Assembly: GCA_024220525.1 (NCBI GenBank)
Contig: JAMYWO010000022.1
Location: 76,007 to 140,006 of the forward strand
Direction of reading: 5' to 3'
Origin: Cochliopodium minus
Taxonomy: Eukaryota; Discosea; Himatismenida; Cochliopodiidae
DNA: 64,000 nt
Positions within the stretch are counted from its first letter, which is position 1. Each line of letters starts with the position of its first letter. The notes below the pieces were generated by a model. It worked only from the letters and a program-made list of their open reading frames with translations, was not told the DNA's origin and made no database searches. The position numbers and the translations under genes were made by a program. This document shows, piece after piece, positions 10,175 to 21,554 of the stretch.

Positions 10175-11997
10175 ATGCAACAAATATTCAATGAACAGTT
10201 GGAAAAAGTAGGAGATGGAAAATTTCAATTGTATGCATCAATTATCCTTGGAATATGCAATGCATGTGATTGTGTAAGATGAAATAGAAAAAAGAAAATT
10301 TTTTTTTTTCACCCTTTAGAATTAATGGTCAATTTAAAAGGTGGAAATATTTGTAATCTCATTCATATTACCCAAACTGGTAATAATTTCTTTTAACTTA
10401 CCCATATTGGCATATATTTAATATTTTAAAAAGCAAATGTCAGATGAAGAAAAAGGATATATCTCCGCTGCAATATTTTTTGGATTGCTTTTTGGAGGAT
10501 TAGTGGCAGGGATACTAGCAGATCAAATAGGTTTAAATAAAAAAAAATTTAAATTTTCAGCTAAAAAAATTTTCTTCATTTGAAAATATTTTAAAAGGAA
10601 GAAAATTCATCTTTTCAATATCACTCGTGTTCAACATGATTTTTGGGCTGATTAGTAGTGTCTCTCCAAATTTTTGGTTTTTGTTGTTTGTGAGATTAAT
10701 TTCGGGATTCTTCATAGGATGTTCGATACCCATCACTTTTACTGTAAAAAAAAAAGATTTTAAATTTTTTATTGTGAATTTTAATTTTTTTTTTTGATTT
10801 TTTTTTTTAGATGATGGCAGAATATTGTGTTGCTAAAAATAGAGGAGCATACATTGGATTAATTTCTTTTTTTTGGCCCATTGGTGAAAAAATTTTAAAA
10901 TTTTTTTTTAAAATTTATTTTCTAAAATTATTTTTTAAATTTATTTTCTAATCTTATTTTTTAAAATTATTATTTTTTTTTTTGAAATTATTTTTTGTTT
11001 TATTTCAATTTTTTTTAAAAAAGGTACTTTGTACGTGGCATTTTGGGCATACATTTTGTTTGAGATTTATGATATGTCTTACAGATATTTGATCATTGTT
11101 TGTTGTTTTCCTGCTTTTTTGGGTTTTCTCCTTTTTTACAATTTTTTGCCAGAGTCTCCTCGTTACTTGTTCGTTCAGAAAAAATACGATAAATTAGTAA
11201 AAAATAAAAATTTAAAAAATAATAAAAAAAATTCTAAAAATAACAATAAAATAAAAATAAAAATAAATAAATATCAAATAAAATAAAAAATGAAAATATT
11301 AAAATTAAAAATTAATAAAAAATTTTAAATAAAAATTTTATAAATAAAAAAATAAAAATAATTAAATAATTAAAAAATAAAAATAAAAATAAAAAAAAAA
11401 AAAAATAAAAAATAAAAATAAAAATAAATATTTTATTAATAGAAAGAAACATTGGTTTACATGCAAAAAATAAATGGGAGAAAAGATCCTATTGAAAGAA
11501 TTGTTTTGGATGAAGTTTCAGAGATGAAAATTATTGATAATGCGAATTCTCCTTCTTCTCTTGACAATAACGTCAATCAAATAAACTTGAAAAAGACAAT
11601 CAGTCAGTTTTCTAGTTTGTTGGAAGAGAAAAACAAAAAAATGTTTTATTTACAAATCATTATTTGGTTCACACTATCTTTTGGTAAAAATATTTTTATT
11701 TTTCATTTTTTTATTTTTTATTTTTTTATTTTTTCTTATTTTTTTTTATTTATTTTTTTTTTTTATTTTTTAAAATTTTTATTTTTCATTTTATTTTTTT
11801 TATTTTTTTTATTTTTTTTATTTTTTTTTTATTTTTATTTTTTTATTTTTTTTTATTTTTTTCTTATTTTTATTTTACATTCAAGGATATTTTGGTATTA
11901 CTTATTGGATTCCTTCTCTACTTGAAAAAGTGAAGTTTGGAGAAATTTACAAAAACACTTTTGTTGCGTCTGGTAAGAAAAATAAAAAATAAAAAAT

Positions 11998-12034
<37 letters not shown>

Positions 12035-12428
12035 AAATAAAAAATAAGAAAATATAATAAAAAAATTTGAAATAAAAAAAATATAAAAATAAAAAAAATT
12101 TGAAATGAAAAAAATAAAAATAAAAAAATTTGAAATAAAAAAAATATTATAAAAAAAACAATTAAAAAAAAAAAAATATATATATAAATATGAAAAAATA
12201 AAAATTTTGAAATAAAAATATTTTTTTTATAAAGGAGCAACTTTGATCGGAAATTTTTTCTTTTGGAAAACAATAGATTATTTGGGAAGAAAAAATATTT
12301 TGATTTTCTCAATGTCTTTCTCAGCTTTCCTTGCCTTGTTTCTAGCTTTTTCTGAAGATCAACTCACTATTGTCATCATTGTATGTTTATTCAATGGGAT
12401 TTCAATAGGTGGATGGGTTGCATTAGAC
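10175..12428 (+). CDS. Major-facilitator (sugar/organic solute type) transporter, 3' end lost in gap
   Basis: Nine exons: 10175-10273, 10341-10379, 10434-10530, 10598-10743, 10811-10883, 11024-11196, 11443-11683, 11886-11972, 12235-12428. They sum to 1,149 nt, 383 residues, in frame throughout. Family marks: VEIFVISFILPKL at the end of TM1, an ADQIGRKF loop between TM2 and TM3, PESPRYL after TM6 (the sugar-porter signature), a long cytosolic loop, and DYLGRKNILI between TM8 and TM9. The resemblance is to SV2/organic-solute members. Role: proton- or gradient-driven solute transport; substrate unknown. The last donor (GTAAGA) is at 12429, and the final exon or exons lie in the run of n that follows, so the protein is incomplete here. 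Confidence 0.8.
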
Positions 12429-12454
12429 GTAAGAAAGATACTTTAATTTTATAT

Positions 12455-12530
12455 TTTATTTTTTATTTCAAATTTTTTATTTTTTATTTCAAATTTTTTA
12501 TTTTTTATTTCAAATTTTTTATTTTTTATT
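12455..12530. repeat. Tandem 21-nt repeat running into the assembly gap
   Basis: About three and a half copies of a unit reading ATTTCAAATTTTTTATTTT plus two more T, ending exactly at the first n. The repeat probably caused the gap. Confidence 0.8.
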
Positions 12531-12826
12531 NNNNNNNNNNNNNNNNNNNNNNNNNNNNNNNNNNNNNNNNNNNNNNNNNNNNNNNNNNNNNNNNNNNNNN
12601 NNNNNNNNNNNNNNNNNNNNNNNNNNNNNNNNNNNNNNNNNNNNNNNNNNNNNNNNNNNNNNNNNNNNNNNNNNNNNNNNNNNNNNNNNNNNNNNNNNNN
12701 NNNNNNNNNNNNNNNNNNNNNNNNNNNNNNNNNNNNNNNNNNNNNNNNNNNNNNNNNNNNNNNNNNNNNNNNNNNNNNNNNNNNNNNNNNNNNNNNNNNN
12801 NNNNNNNNNNNNNNNNNNNNNNNNNN
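12531..12826. other. Assembly gap (296 n)
   Basis: Unknown bases. The MFS gene loses its 3' end here, and the gene downstream lacks its 5' end. The 330 bases after the gap (to 13154) are almost pure T-rich low-complexity sequence without a recognisable exon. Confidence 0.95.
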
Positions 12827-13154
12827 GATATTAATGAATTTGGTTTCTCTTGTTTTTAAATAGTTAAATAAGGTATACAATTAATAATTAACTTCAATTT
12901 TTTATTTTTTTTTTTAATTTTTTTTGTTTAATGGTGAATTTTTTTTTATTTTTTATTTCCATTTAGTTTTTATTATTTTAATTTTTTTTTTATAATTTTT
13001 ATTTTTTTTTATTTTTTATTTTTTATTTTTTGTTTTTTGATTTTTTTTATTTTTTATTTTTTTTGTTTGATGGTGAATTTTTTTTATTTTATTATTTTTT
13101 ATTTCCATTTAGTTTTTTTTTTTATTTTAATTTTTATTTTTGATTTTGTTGAAG

Positions 13155-14471
13155 ATGATGGAGAAGTTGGAGGTATCGTGGGTGTTGGAAATGGGAAAAT
13201 AGAAAAGAGCTCATATTTTAACAATGATGGGACAAATAGGATTGTTTTGAGAAGTAAGAACGGTAACGCGGGAGGAGTTGTCGGTAAGAAAAAAAAAACA
13301 AAAAAAATAAATATAAAAAAAAATAATTAAAATAATAAAATAATTAAAAAATTAATAAAATAATTAAAAAAAAGGAAATTTGAAGAGTGGTGCATTAATT
13401 CATAATTGTTATGCGATAGCAAGGTTTTTAATTTTATATTTATTTATTTTTTAAAAAATTTAAATTAATGTATAATCTCTTTGTAAAATGATTAGTGGTA
13501 TTCAGGTGGTTGCTCCTGGTCTTTATGCAGGAGGTATTGTAGGAGCGAATGACGCGTAAAAAAAAATTCTTAATTATCATTATTTTTTTATTTTTTATTT
13601 TTTTATTTTTATTTTTTTATTTTTTTATTTTTTTATTTTTTTATTTTTTATTTTTTATTTTTTATTTTTCATCAAACTTTTTACATCAAACTTTTTATTT
13701 TTTTTTGGTTTTATTTTTTTATTTTTTTTTGATTTTATTTTTAATTAAAAAAAAATATTAGTGTTTGCTTAGTTAGAGACACATATTTTGTTGGAAGAAC
13801 ATACGTTAACAAAAACAAAAGAGGACGCCCCATCATAGGAGGAGGGTATCCCGTGCAAACCACTGTCACTGGGAACTTCTGGGATGAAAGCTACCTCTCA
13901 GACGTCTCTCCCTTCGTACCCAACTCCGCAGAACCCTTGACTCCTTCTCAATTTAAAAAAGGAGCTGTTCTATTTAATGGTATTAAAGATAAATTTTTTT
14001 TTTAATTTTTTTAATTTATTTTTAATTTTTTTTAATTTTTTTTCAATTTTTTTAAATAAATTTTTTTATGTAATATTTTTTTTTATTTTTTTTATTTTTT
14101 TTAAAGACAAATTCAGTGAGGGATGGTGTTATAATGCAACTTTTTATCCTTACTTGAAAACTTCAGATAACACTTGTTATGATCCTTTTTATGTTCCTCC
14201 TGCTCCACCATCTCCCTACAGCAATGAGTTATTCCTCGTAAAAAAAAAACATTTTATCTTTATAATTTATATTTTTAATTTTTTAATTTTTTTAAAATTT
14301 ATTTTTTATTTTTTTAATTTTTTAATTATTTATTTTTTGAAATAGATATTTGTTATTGGGGGTAGTCTTGGTGGAATTGTTTTGCTTGCTGCTGCAATAT
14401 CAACATTCATTATCTGCAGAAGAAGGAAAAAAGTTTCAGAATACGAGCTCATTACCAATGATATTTTTTAA
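13155..14471 (+). CDS. GLUG-repeat type I membrane protein, 3' half only
   Basis: Six exons (13155-13283, 13375-13423, 13496-13555, 13762-13979, 14107-14237, 14346-14471) stay in frame for 237 codons including TAA. The ectodomain has GLUG-like units (GEVGGIVGVGNGKIEKSSYF, GNAGGVVGNLKSGALIHNCY, APGLYAGGIVGAND), then a Cys-containing stalk, a Pro-rich YVPPAPPSPYS, one transmembrane helix (IFVIGGSLGGIVLLAAAIST) and a basic-start tail CRRRKKVSEYELITNDIF. The tail YELI could act as a tyrosine-type sorting signal (inference). No signal peptide or ATG is present: the 5' exons must lie in or before the gap. The 5' fragment of a similar gene occurs at 43392-45414. Likely a cell-surface or adhesion protein. 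Confidence 0.75.
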
Positions 14472-14545
14472 ACAAAGAGGCATTTAAGAGTTTTTTAAAA
14501 AAAAAAAAAAAATTAAAAAATTAAAAAATTAAAAAAAATAAAAAA

Positions 14546-16253
14546 ATGAAAGAAAATTATGAGATCAATAAAGATGAAGTATTTTACTCATGTGCGAACC
14601 ATAGTTTCCAAAAATACATATATGAACATTATATTTGCAATTGTAATAGAAGCCTCTGCATGAACTGCGCTTTGATTTGCCATTCCTCTATTGGTCATAT
14701 AATCAAGCCAGGTGTCAAAAGCACTTCCAAATGTCAATGCAATAAAGATTGTCTATTGAATCCCCCATTGAAGCATTCTCAAATCATCGATTCATTGTGT
14801 TGCACAAGAAATATATCTGGCACCTCTTTCATTAAACAACCTTTCTATAATTGTAAAACATGCAGTACTGATGTTCAAAGTGGTATGGATCAAAATAAAT
14901 TTTTTGTGAGAATAATCTGATTATAATTAGTTATTAGACATGTCCAAAATTTACAACTTTGTTAGCGGATATTAATTTATGACTAACAAATTTTAAACTG
15001 TTGTAAAATTTTGAACATCTCTAATTAGTTATTTCAACATTAGAGTAATATTATCATATGTGTTGATTAAAATTTTTTTATTAATATTATATAATGAGTT
15101 TATAATTGTTAAATTATAAAAGGAGAAATTTGGTTTTGGTATTTTTCTCTTGATTATTTTATTTCATTTTTTGAAATTTTTCTTGATTTTCTTTTTTTTT
15201 TATTTCTATTCAAAGGAATATGCAGGATATGTGTTGAAAAATGCCACAAAGGTCATCAAACAAAAATATCAACAGTGCTAATATCTTTTTGTGATTGTAA
15301 ATTTTTTTTAAAATAAAACATAATAATAAAATTAAAAAAAATAAAGAAATAAAAAAAAATAAAAAAAATCAAAAATTAAATTAAATTAAAATTAAATAAA
15401 ATTAAAAATAAATAAAAATGTATCGAAAATGATTTTTTGTTTTAACAGGTCAGGACTGGAAATGTTGTGTTTCCCAAAAATCAAAAACCCCTATTGTAAA
15501 AGAAGGTAAAGTGGATGAAATCTTCGAAGAACTCAAATTTGCATACAACAACGAAAAAGTGAGTGATGTTGTTATTTTATGTGAGGACAATAAAAAATTG
15601 TTTGCTTCAAAAGTAAAAAATAAAATAAATAAAAAAAAAAAATTAAAAAATAAATAATAAAATAATAAATTAATAAAAATAAAAAATAAAATTTTTGGTT
15701 TTAAAATAAATATTAAATTAAATAATTTATTTTATAAATAGTCAATCATTTGCTCCAGATCACTTTTTTTTAAAGGAAGATTTAATGGAAATTGGGAGAC
15801 AGAAAAAGATGAAGAGGGGTTTTGTGTTATGAGAATGAAATGTAATTCTTCTGAAATTTCTCAGGTTTTGAATTACATTTACACTTCTAAATGCACGTTT
15901 GTTTCTGAGCAAAATGAAGTTGATTTGGACTTAGTATTAAATGTAATGAGATTAGGTGATGAATTGACAGTTAAAGGTCTAAATTTTCATTTTTTTATTA
16001 TTAAATTTATTCTTATTTTTCATTTTTTATTTTCATTTTTTATTTAGGACTTGTTAGTTATTGTTCTAATTTGATTTTAAATGAGGATTGGATTAATAAT
16101 GACACTTGCATAGAAATTTTGAAAGTGTCAAATGATTTAAAATTGGATGTTTTGCAAAATAAATCTATCAGTTATATCAAAACTAACAAATCTTCTTTGA
16201 ATGAAAAAACACTATCTACTATTCCTCCTAAACTCCTTTATCTTTTATTTTAA
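14546..16253 (+). CDS. UBR-box zinc-finger / BTB-BACK protein
   Basis: Five exons (14546-14882, 15216-15296, 15449-15612, 15742-15976, 16048-16253) sum to 1,023 nt, 340 residues. Residues about 12-65 resemble a UBR box (CANH, then YICNCNRSLCMNCALICHSS, ending KCQC). A second, more canonical unit follows (FYNCKTCSTDVQSGICRICV, then EKCHKGHQ, ending SFCDCQD). Next is a BTB domain (KVSDVVILCEDNKKLFASKS, then SRSLFFKGRF) and a BACK-like helical tail. UBR boxes bind N-terminal degrons; BTB proteins bind CUL3. The inferred role is a CUL3 substrate adaptor recognising N-degrons or other ends. Exon joins fall inside the zinc-finger spacing and preserve it. An 86-bp palindromic element sits in intron 1. 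Confidence 0.8.
14924..15033. mobile_element. MITE-like palindromic element in an intron
   Basis: An inverted-repeat core (14936-15021, arms of about 25 nt beginning AGACATGTCCAAAATTTACA and its near reverse complement) is flanked on both sides by the same 12-mer TAATTAGTTATT (14924-14935 and 15022-15033), which looks like a target-site duplication. No coding capacity. The flanking copies and palindrome are seen directly; the mobile origin is inference. Confidence 0.45.
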
Positions 16254-16330
16254 AAAAATAAAATGTTTAAAAATGTTGTTCATTTATACACTTTTTTTTT
16301 ATTAATTTTAATTTCGAAACAAAAAAAGAA

Positions 16331-17152
16331 TTAATCTTTGAATGATGTTGATTGAAACTCAATATAATTTACATACAAGAAAATTCCCAAAAAAGCACCA
16401 TTAAAAAAATAAAAAAAGTTTCCCTTTACATCCAAAAAGAAAGAAAACAAAATCAAAACTAACAAAACCATCAACACTTTAGATCTGAAAATGTTTGTTC
16501 CATTGGGACATTTCCTTCTCAATTCTGAAACAAAGTTGAAAAAGGAAAGTTTGTTGGTATTAATAGAAATGATCTCTTTGTTAGAATCAGAAGGAGAAGA
16601 AAGTTCTTGTCCTGATAAATTTATGATTTGTTCTTCCTTTTTAGAAATATGTTGAGAAGGAATTGTTTCTTTTAAAGAAATGTCTATTGTTACAAAATCT
16701 TGTTTTTCTGATGTTGTTTTGTTGTCTTCTTCTTTTGTTTGAGAAGTTGTTGAATTTTGTTGAGAAACAGGTTTCTTTACAATCTTTTTGACTATTTTTC
16801 TGATAACTTTTTTGGTTGTTTTGGTGATTTTGTTAGAAAGAGAGTTGTCCTCTGGCAATAAACCTTCTCCCTCCTTGATCCTATTTTCTCCCTGCTTATC
16901 CAACTTTTCAAAAACAATTTCTTCCTGAGAAGAATTTTTGGAAGAATGATCAGAAGAATCAGTTTTAATGTTATCAACAATTTTTTTAGGGGAAATTTCA
17001 TTTGAAGATTTAGAAATATTGTTATTTGTATTATTATTGTGATTATTATTGTGGTTATTTGTTTTATCAATAACGTTATTCGTACTATTATTGTTATTAT
17101 TGTTATTTGAGTTTTTTTTGACGAGAGATTTGTTAATGGGAGAAAAAGTACC
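16331..17152 (-). CDS. Asn-rich, Lys/Ser-rich protein with C-terminal membrane hairpin, 5' end missing
   Basis: One open frame runs from the unknown base at 17153 down to TAA at 16331 with no stop and no start. It encodes an Asn/His tract of NNNNNNS and NNHNNNHNNN type, acidic-serine stretches, a basic block (KVIRKIVKKIVKKPV), then a C-terminal pair of hydrophobic helices (VLMVLLVLILFSFFLDV and FFNGAFLGIFLYVNYI). The layout suggests a disordered cytosolic protein anchored by its C-terminus; I do not recognise a family. The frame is still open where it meets n17153, so the missing N-terminus is an assembly loss, not biology. Confidence 0.6.
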   Translation of the reverse strand, partial: GTFSPINKSLVKKNSNNNNNNNSTNNVIDKTNNHNNNHNNNTNNNISKSSNEISPKKIVDNIKTDSSDHSSKNSSQEEIVFEKLDKQGENRIKEGEGLLPEDNSLSNKITKTTKKVIRKIVKKIVKKPVSQQNSTTSQTKEEDNKTTSEKQDFVTIDISLKETIPSQHISKKEEQIINLSGQELSSPSDSNKEIISINTNKLSFFNFVSELRRKCPNGTNIFRSKVLMVLLVLILFSFFLDVKGNFFYFFNGAFLGIFLYVNYIEFQSTSFKD

Positions 17153-17230
17153 NTTTTATTTATTTTATTTATTTTATTTATTTTATTTATTTTATTTATT
17201 TTATTTATTTTATTTATTTTATTTATTTTA
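17153..17230. other. Single unknown base plus 9-nt microsatellite: probable hidden assembly break
   Basis: Position 17153 is n, followed by about eight copies of TTTTATTTA. Genes on both sides are cut here: the membrane-tail protein lacks its 5' end and Sec15 lacks its 3' end. From 17231 to 17480 there is only AT-rich sequence with no exon that I can see. Confidence 0.7.
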
Positions 17231-17480
17231 GTTTAAGAATTATTATCTAATTTATTTATTTATGATTAATTAATTTATTTAATTTATTTGTTATTTAATT
17301 TAATTTAATTTAATTTTAATTAAATATTTTCCTATTTTTTATTTTAATTTTTATTATCATTATTTTTATTTTTTTTATAATTAAATTTAAATTTTTATTT
17401 ATATTTTGTTAAAAATTAACTCATTTTGATAAGATATTTTAATAATTAACTTATTTTAATAAAAAATAAAAAAAAAAATT

Positions 17481-18577
17481 TTAATACTTCAAAGTGACAT
17501 TCTTGGCCTTTGTAACAGTCTTTTCCCACATCTCATTAATTTCCGTACGAGTAAAAACTTTCCTCTCAGTATTCTGAAAGACATACTCTTCAATGAAGAA
17601 AAAGCCGGTGATTCTCTCATAAAAATTCTTCAGTTTCTCGATGGAATCGGAAGATTTCACTTCATTTTCGTCCATGAGGATCTCGTTCTGACTTCGGCGA
17701 TTTTTGGTGTAGTACTCGTTGAAATTGTTGATTTCTCCAAGTTTGGAGAAGATGTACAAACAACGAAACACACTTTTGTATTTAATTTCTGATTTTTCCA
17801 ACTCCACTTTTGAAATTTTTGATAATTTATTATTTATTTTGTAATTTTTCATTTATTATTTTTTTCATTTTATTATTTTTGATTAAATTTTTAATATTTT
17901 ATTTTTTTACATTTAAAATTTTTAATAATTTATATTTATTTTTTGTAATTTTTTCATTTTATTTTTTTAAATAATTTTTTCATTTTATTTTTTTTCTTTA
18001 ATTATTTTTTAAAATGAAGAATGATTTTTTTTTAATATTTATTATTATTTTCCTAATCTTTTTTTGTTTTTCTTTTTTTACAATTAACAGAACTTTGTTC
18101 ATTAAACAAGGAACTTTCGAGTCTGCTTCTGGGATTTTTAATTTCTTTGGTTTGAATTATCTTTTGATGCTTGTCTTGTACCTCATCCATAGCCGCTCTA
18201 CCAATCAAAGAAGCTTTGGATCTGACACTAAAATTTGATAAAAAATAAATATAAAAAATAAAAAAATAAAAAATAGTATATAAATCAAAAAATTAAAAAA
18301 ATAAAAAAAATAAAAAAAATAAAAAAAATATTAAAAAGATCAAAAAAAACTATTTTTACCTTACAAGCCATTTGTTGAATTTTAATATTACATTTTTTTT
18401 GATAGTTTCCTTTAAGTTGGGAATTTCATGGAGAATTACTCCCACAAATTTGAATTTAGAAACCTCTGTAACAGCTTTTTGTTCTATATCTTCAATACTT
18501 TTAAATATAAAATAAATAAAAAAATAAAAAAAATAAAAAAATAAATCTAAATATAAATAAAATAAGATACATTCAAT

Positions 18578-18608
<31 letters not shown>

Positions 18609-19449
18609 AAATTAAGAGAATTGTTTTACAGTTGCAATGCTGCGTAATATTTCTTTTCTTTGATGTATTTTCTTGAATCGTATATCTTTTTCAGTATGTC
18701 AATGCAGGCTTGCAATGTGTTGATGGACATATCTATGTTCTTCTTTATGATTTGAAAGTACATTAGTCTTTTTGATTCCATTAACAAGTTTCTCCCTGAA
18801 CAAACATGAAACACAATCAATAAAAAATATAAAATAAAAACAAACTACAAGAAATTTTAAATAAAAAAAAACAGCAATATTATTTTTCTCTAATTATGTT
18901 TGAAAAAAAAAACTTTTTTTTTTCTTTTGAAATATATTTTCTTGAAATAAAATATGCTTTTTAAAAAAATTTAATAAAAAAATTCTTGATTAATAATTTT
19001 GGTTGTAATGGATATATTTTTCACATGTATCATTGGCTTTATTCTATTTATTGAGAAAATTAAATTTCTCTTTTCAAATAAGTAAAAATATATCCCTATC
19101 ACCACATATAAAAAATTTATAAAGAAAGTAAATTACCACTCTCTTGAACCTGATTATTCAATCCAACAAGATTTTTTTTCAACGAAGATGTCTTTACTTT
19201 CACCCTCAACAATTCTTCCACAGATTTAAGAAATACCTCATGATTGGTGGCACATATCTCTTTGATCTCCTCTTCATAATGCTTGGTTAATTTCTTGAGG
19301 GTATTGGTGAATTCATCCTCCTTTTTCTCTTGGCCATAAATTTCTTGCACAGAATTGAGGGATAATTGTTCTTGGCGTATTAAATTTGAAATCAATGATG
19401 GTCTACCATCTTCTGAATTAAATGGTTTTTCTTCTATATTATCCTCCAT
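17481..19449 (-). CDS. SEC15: Exocyst subunit Sec15 (EXOC6), N-terminal half
   Basis: Exons 19449-19137, 18795-18630, 18497-18360, 18227-18089 and 17801-17481 give about 358 residues in frame. Motifs match Sec15: ICATNHEVFLKSVEELLRV in the first exon, YYAALQLIEDIEQKA across exons 2-3, then VFRCLYIFSKLGE, EYYTKNRRSQNE, and ITGFFFIEEYVF with INEMWEKTVTKA. Sec15 is the exocyst subunit that binds Rab/Sec4-type GTPases to tether secretory vesicles at the plasma membrane. Known family members are about 750-800 residues, and everything after this segment is absent. The frame either ends at TAA 17481 or splices from GTATTA at that point into sequence lost at the n17153 join. The acceptor of the last exon could shift slightly. 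Confidence 0.85.
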
Positions 19450-19570
19450 TTTTTTTTTTTTAAACAGTTTTAAAAAAAAAAATTTAAAAAAAATTTAATT
19501 TTAAAATGATAGTATAGTTTTCAATCAAAAAAAAAAAAAAAAGTTTATTTAAGTAATATTAAAAATTTTA

Positions 19571-20974
19571 TTATTTGCTTAAGGTGTAAAACAAAAGGTA
19601 AGCATTTCTTTCCAAAACATCTTTCTCATCAACTACAGAAACCTTGGAATCATTGAAACAAACCCAAGATCCTTCTGGTTGAAGAATATCAGCAGTGTAA
19701 TGACCTAAAAAAAAAATTTTTAGAAAAAAATAAAAAGTTGAAGCAAAAAATTTTTGGAAAAAAAAATATGACCTGTGTTTGCAGTTTTTCCATGGTGAGA
19801 AACAACAGCTTTTAACAAAAAAAAAAAAGAAGATAAGAAATTTAAAAAAAAAAAAAAATTATTTTAAATGTAAATTACCATATAAATTATAATTGAAGTT
19901 CTTTTCATTTTTGTTAAAAAGAAATTTTTTCAAAGAAAAATTTTTGTGGTAAGAAACAAATCTGTCTATCTTCTTGATCCCTCCATACTCACAATAAACG
20001 AATCTCTGCAAGTAGAGAATGAGAATCTTGGGAGGGACGTCGATGGAAGCAGAAACAAAAGTTCTCTTCTTGATGTCGGTTACCCTTTCCACTTGCATGT
20101 ATCTTTTTAGTCCTTCTTTAACAGTCACAACTTCTTCGTCGGAGATTTCAATGGGCAAGTAATAATAGGGAATAACTTGAACTTTAAGACTTGCATTATT
20201 TCCTCCTTTTTTGACATTATGTCTAAAAAAAATTTTAAAAATTTAAAATTTAAACTAATTTTAATTTTTCGTCTGAATTTAAATTTTAATTTATTTTTTA
20301 TATTATTAAATTATCCCTTTTAATTTTTTTTTTTTACCTCATTCTTGTTGAGAAAATTTCTTGTATCACTGATTTCTCTTCATTTATATTAACAATGGTA
20401 GTGGTGGTGTTGTTTTTACCAACTTCTTTCCATCCTTCTTTTTTCTTTTTAGGCTTGGAAATTTTTTGGAATTGTCTGCATTCTTAAAGAAAAATTAGAA
20501 AGATTGATTTACCAAAAAAGAAAAGATAATAAAAAATCTTAATTATTTACCTTCGTGTAATTTTTCCAATAAAACTGATAAAAATTCTTGAGCATCTTCC
20601 TCTCTACCAACACTTTTTAGTAGTGTTGTCAAGGAAATAGGAGGTGTCACAAGCTAGAATTCCGAAAAAAAAATAAATTGTTAAATAAATAAAAAAAATA
20701 AAATATTTGAAAAAATAATCACCTTTGGATTTTTGCAAATTCCTTCCAATAAATTTCCCTTATTTTTAATTTCTTCATTTAATTCTTCTAATGTTCTATG
20801 AGGTATGGACAAAAACAGTTTTTGGATGTCCAAAAGAATTGGAGAAATGTTAGGCACTGTTTTATTTTTGATACTGTAGAGAACATTCGTGAAAGGAGTG
20901 GTGGCCAAAATAACTTGTAAAATAGAGTTTGAATAACATGTGTTTCCTACATTTTTAAATCCAACTGGCATCAT
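19571..20974 (-). CDS. Ubiquitin-specific protease (USP/UBP family, USP10/Ubp3-like)
   Basis: Six exons (20974-20723, 20653-20551, 20482-20338, 20222-19879, 19808-19773, 19704-19571) sum to 1,014 nt, 337 residues. All catalytic elements are present: Cys box GFKNVGNTCYSNSILQVI at residues 5-22, the QQD-type box VGREEDAQEFL, LYLQRF, and the His box VVSHHGKTANTGHYTADI followed by WVCFND. It is a compact cysteine protease that removes ubiquitin from substrates. The short length and the SVL..LLEKLHE segment after the QQD box favour a USP10/Ubp3 or USP12-type minimal domain. The 36-nt exon at 19808-19773 carries the catalytic His region. It faces the Sec15 gene in tandem on the minus strand. Confidence 0.9.
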
Positions 20975-21071
20975 TTGTATTCTTTTTTTAATTTTAGTTT
21001 TTTTTATTGAAGAAAAAAAAAATTTTTTTACTGTGTTGTGTAGTTGATTGCAGTTTCTATTTTTTCTACTT

Positions 21072-21554
21072 TTAATATTTTGAGAAATTTGATTTTAAAT
21101 TAATTTTTAATAAGAATTTATTACATGCTTCTTTTTTGTTCGTTTGAAATTTTTGATTTTTATTGGTTTCAATACTTATACTTTCTTTAGCAACAATATT
21201 GTTTAATTCATTGTTTTCATTATTTTCATCTTTTTTTTGATCATTGTTTTTATTTTCTATTTTTTCTTCTTGATTGAATTCGATTTTTTCTTTGATTTTC
21301 TCATTATTCGCTTTCTCGATTAAATTTTCTTGTATATTTTTATTTTCCACAATTATTTTTGTAATATTGATTGAAATTTGATTCTCATTCTTTTTATTCA
21401 ATGTATCATTCTTATCATCCCCTTCTCCATTCAGGATATCATTTTTAGGAGGGACATTATTTTTTATTGGATTTTGATTTTTGGAATGAATATTCTTGGT
21501 TGGCTGTTTTTTTGGAGATTTTTTTTGAACAACTTTAAAATTTGATTTCTTCAT
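21072..21554 (-). CDS. Lys/Asn/Glu-rich low-complexity protein
   Basis: Single-exon frame from ATG 21554 (MKKSNFKVVQKKSPKKQ) to TAA 21072, about 160 residues, almost entirely K, N, E, Q, I and S. It is predicted to be disordered or partly coiled coil, with a basic N-terminus and acidic centre. No domain is recognisable. It precedes two coiled-coil genes on the same strand and shares their charged composition, but I see no direct sequence similarity. The coding call rests on an uninterrupted frame that keeps a hydrophilic bias, while the opposite strand is full of stops. Confidence 0.5.
   Translation of the reverse strand: MKKSNFKVVQKKSPKKQPTKNIHSKNQNPIKNNVPPKNDILNGEGDDKNDTLNKKNENQISINITKIIVENKNIQENLIEKANNEKIKEKIEFNQEEKIENKNNDQKKDENNENNELNNIVAKESISIETNKNQKFQTNKKEACNKFLLKINLKSNFSKY

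Noticed and set aside
17154-17230. Telomere-like tandem repeat
   Set aside because: The unit TTTTATTTA is a low-complexity microsatellite of the type common in introns here, internal and lacking the G-rich strand of a telomere.
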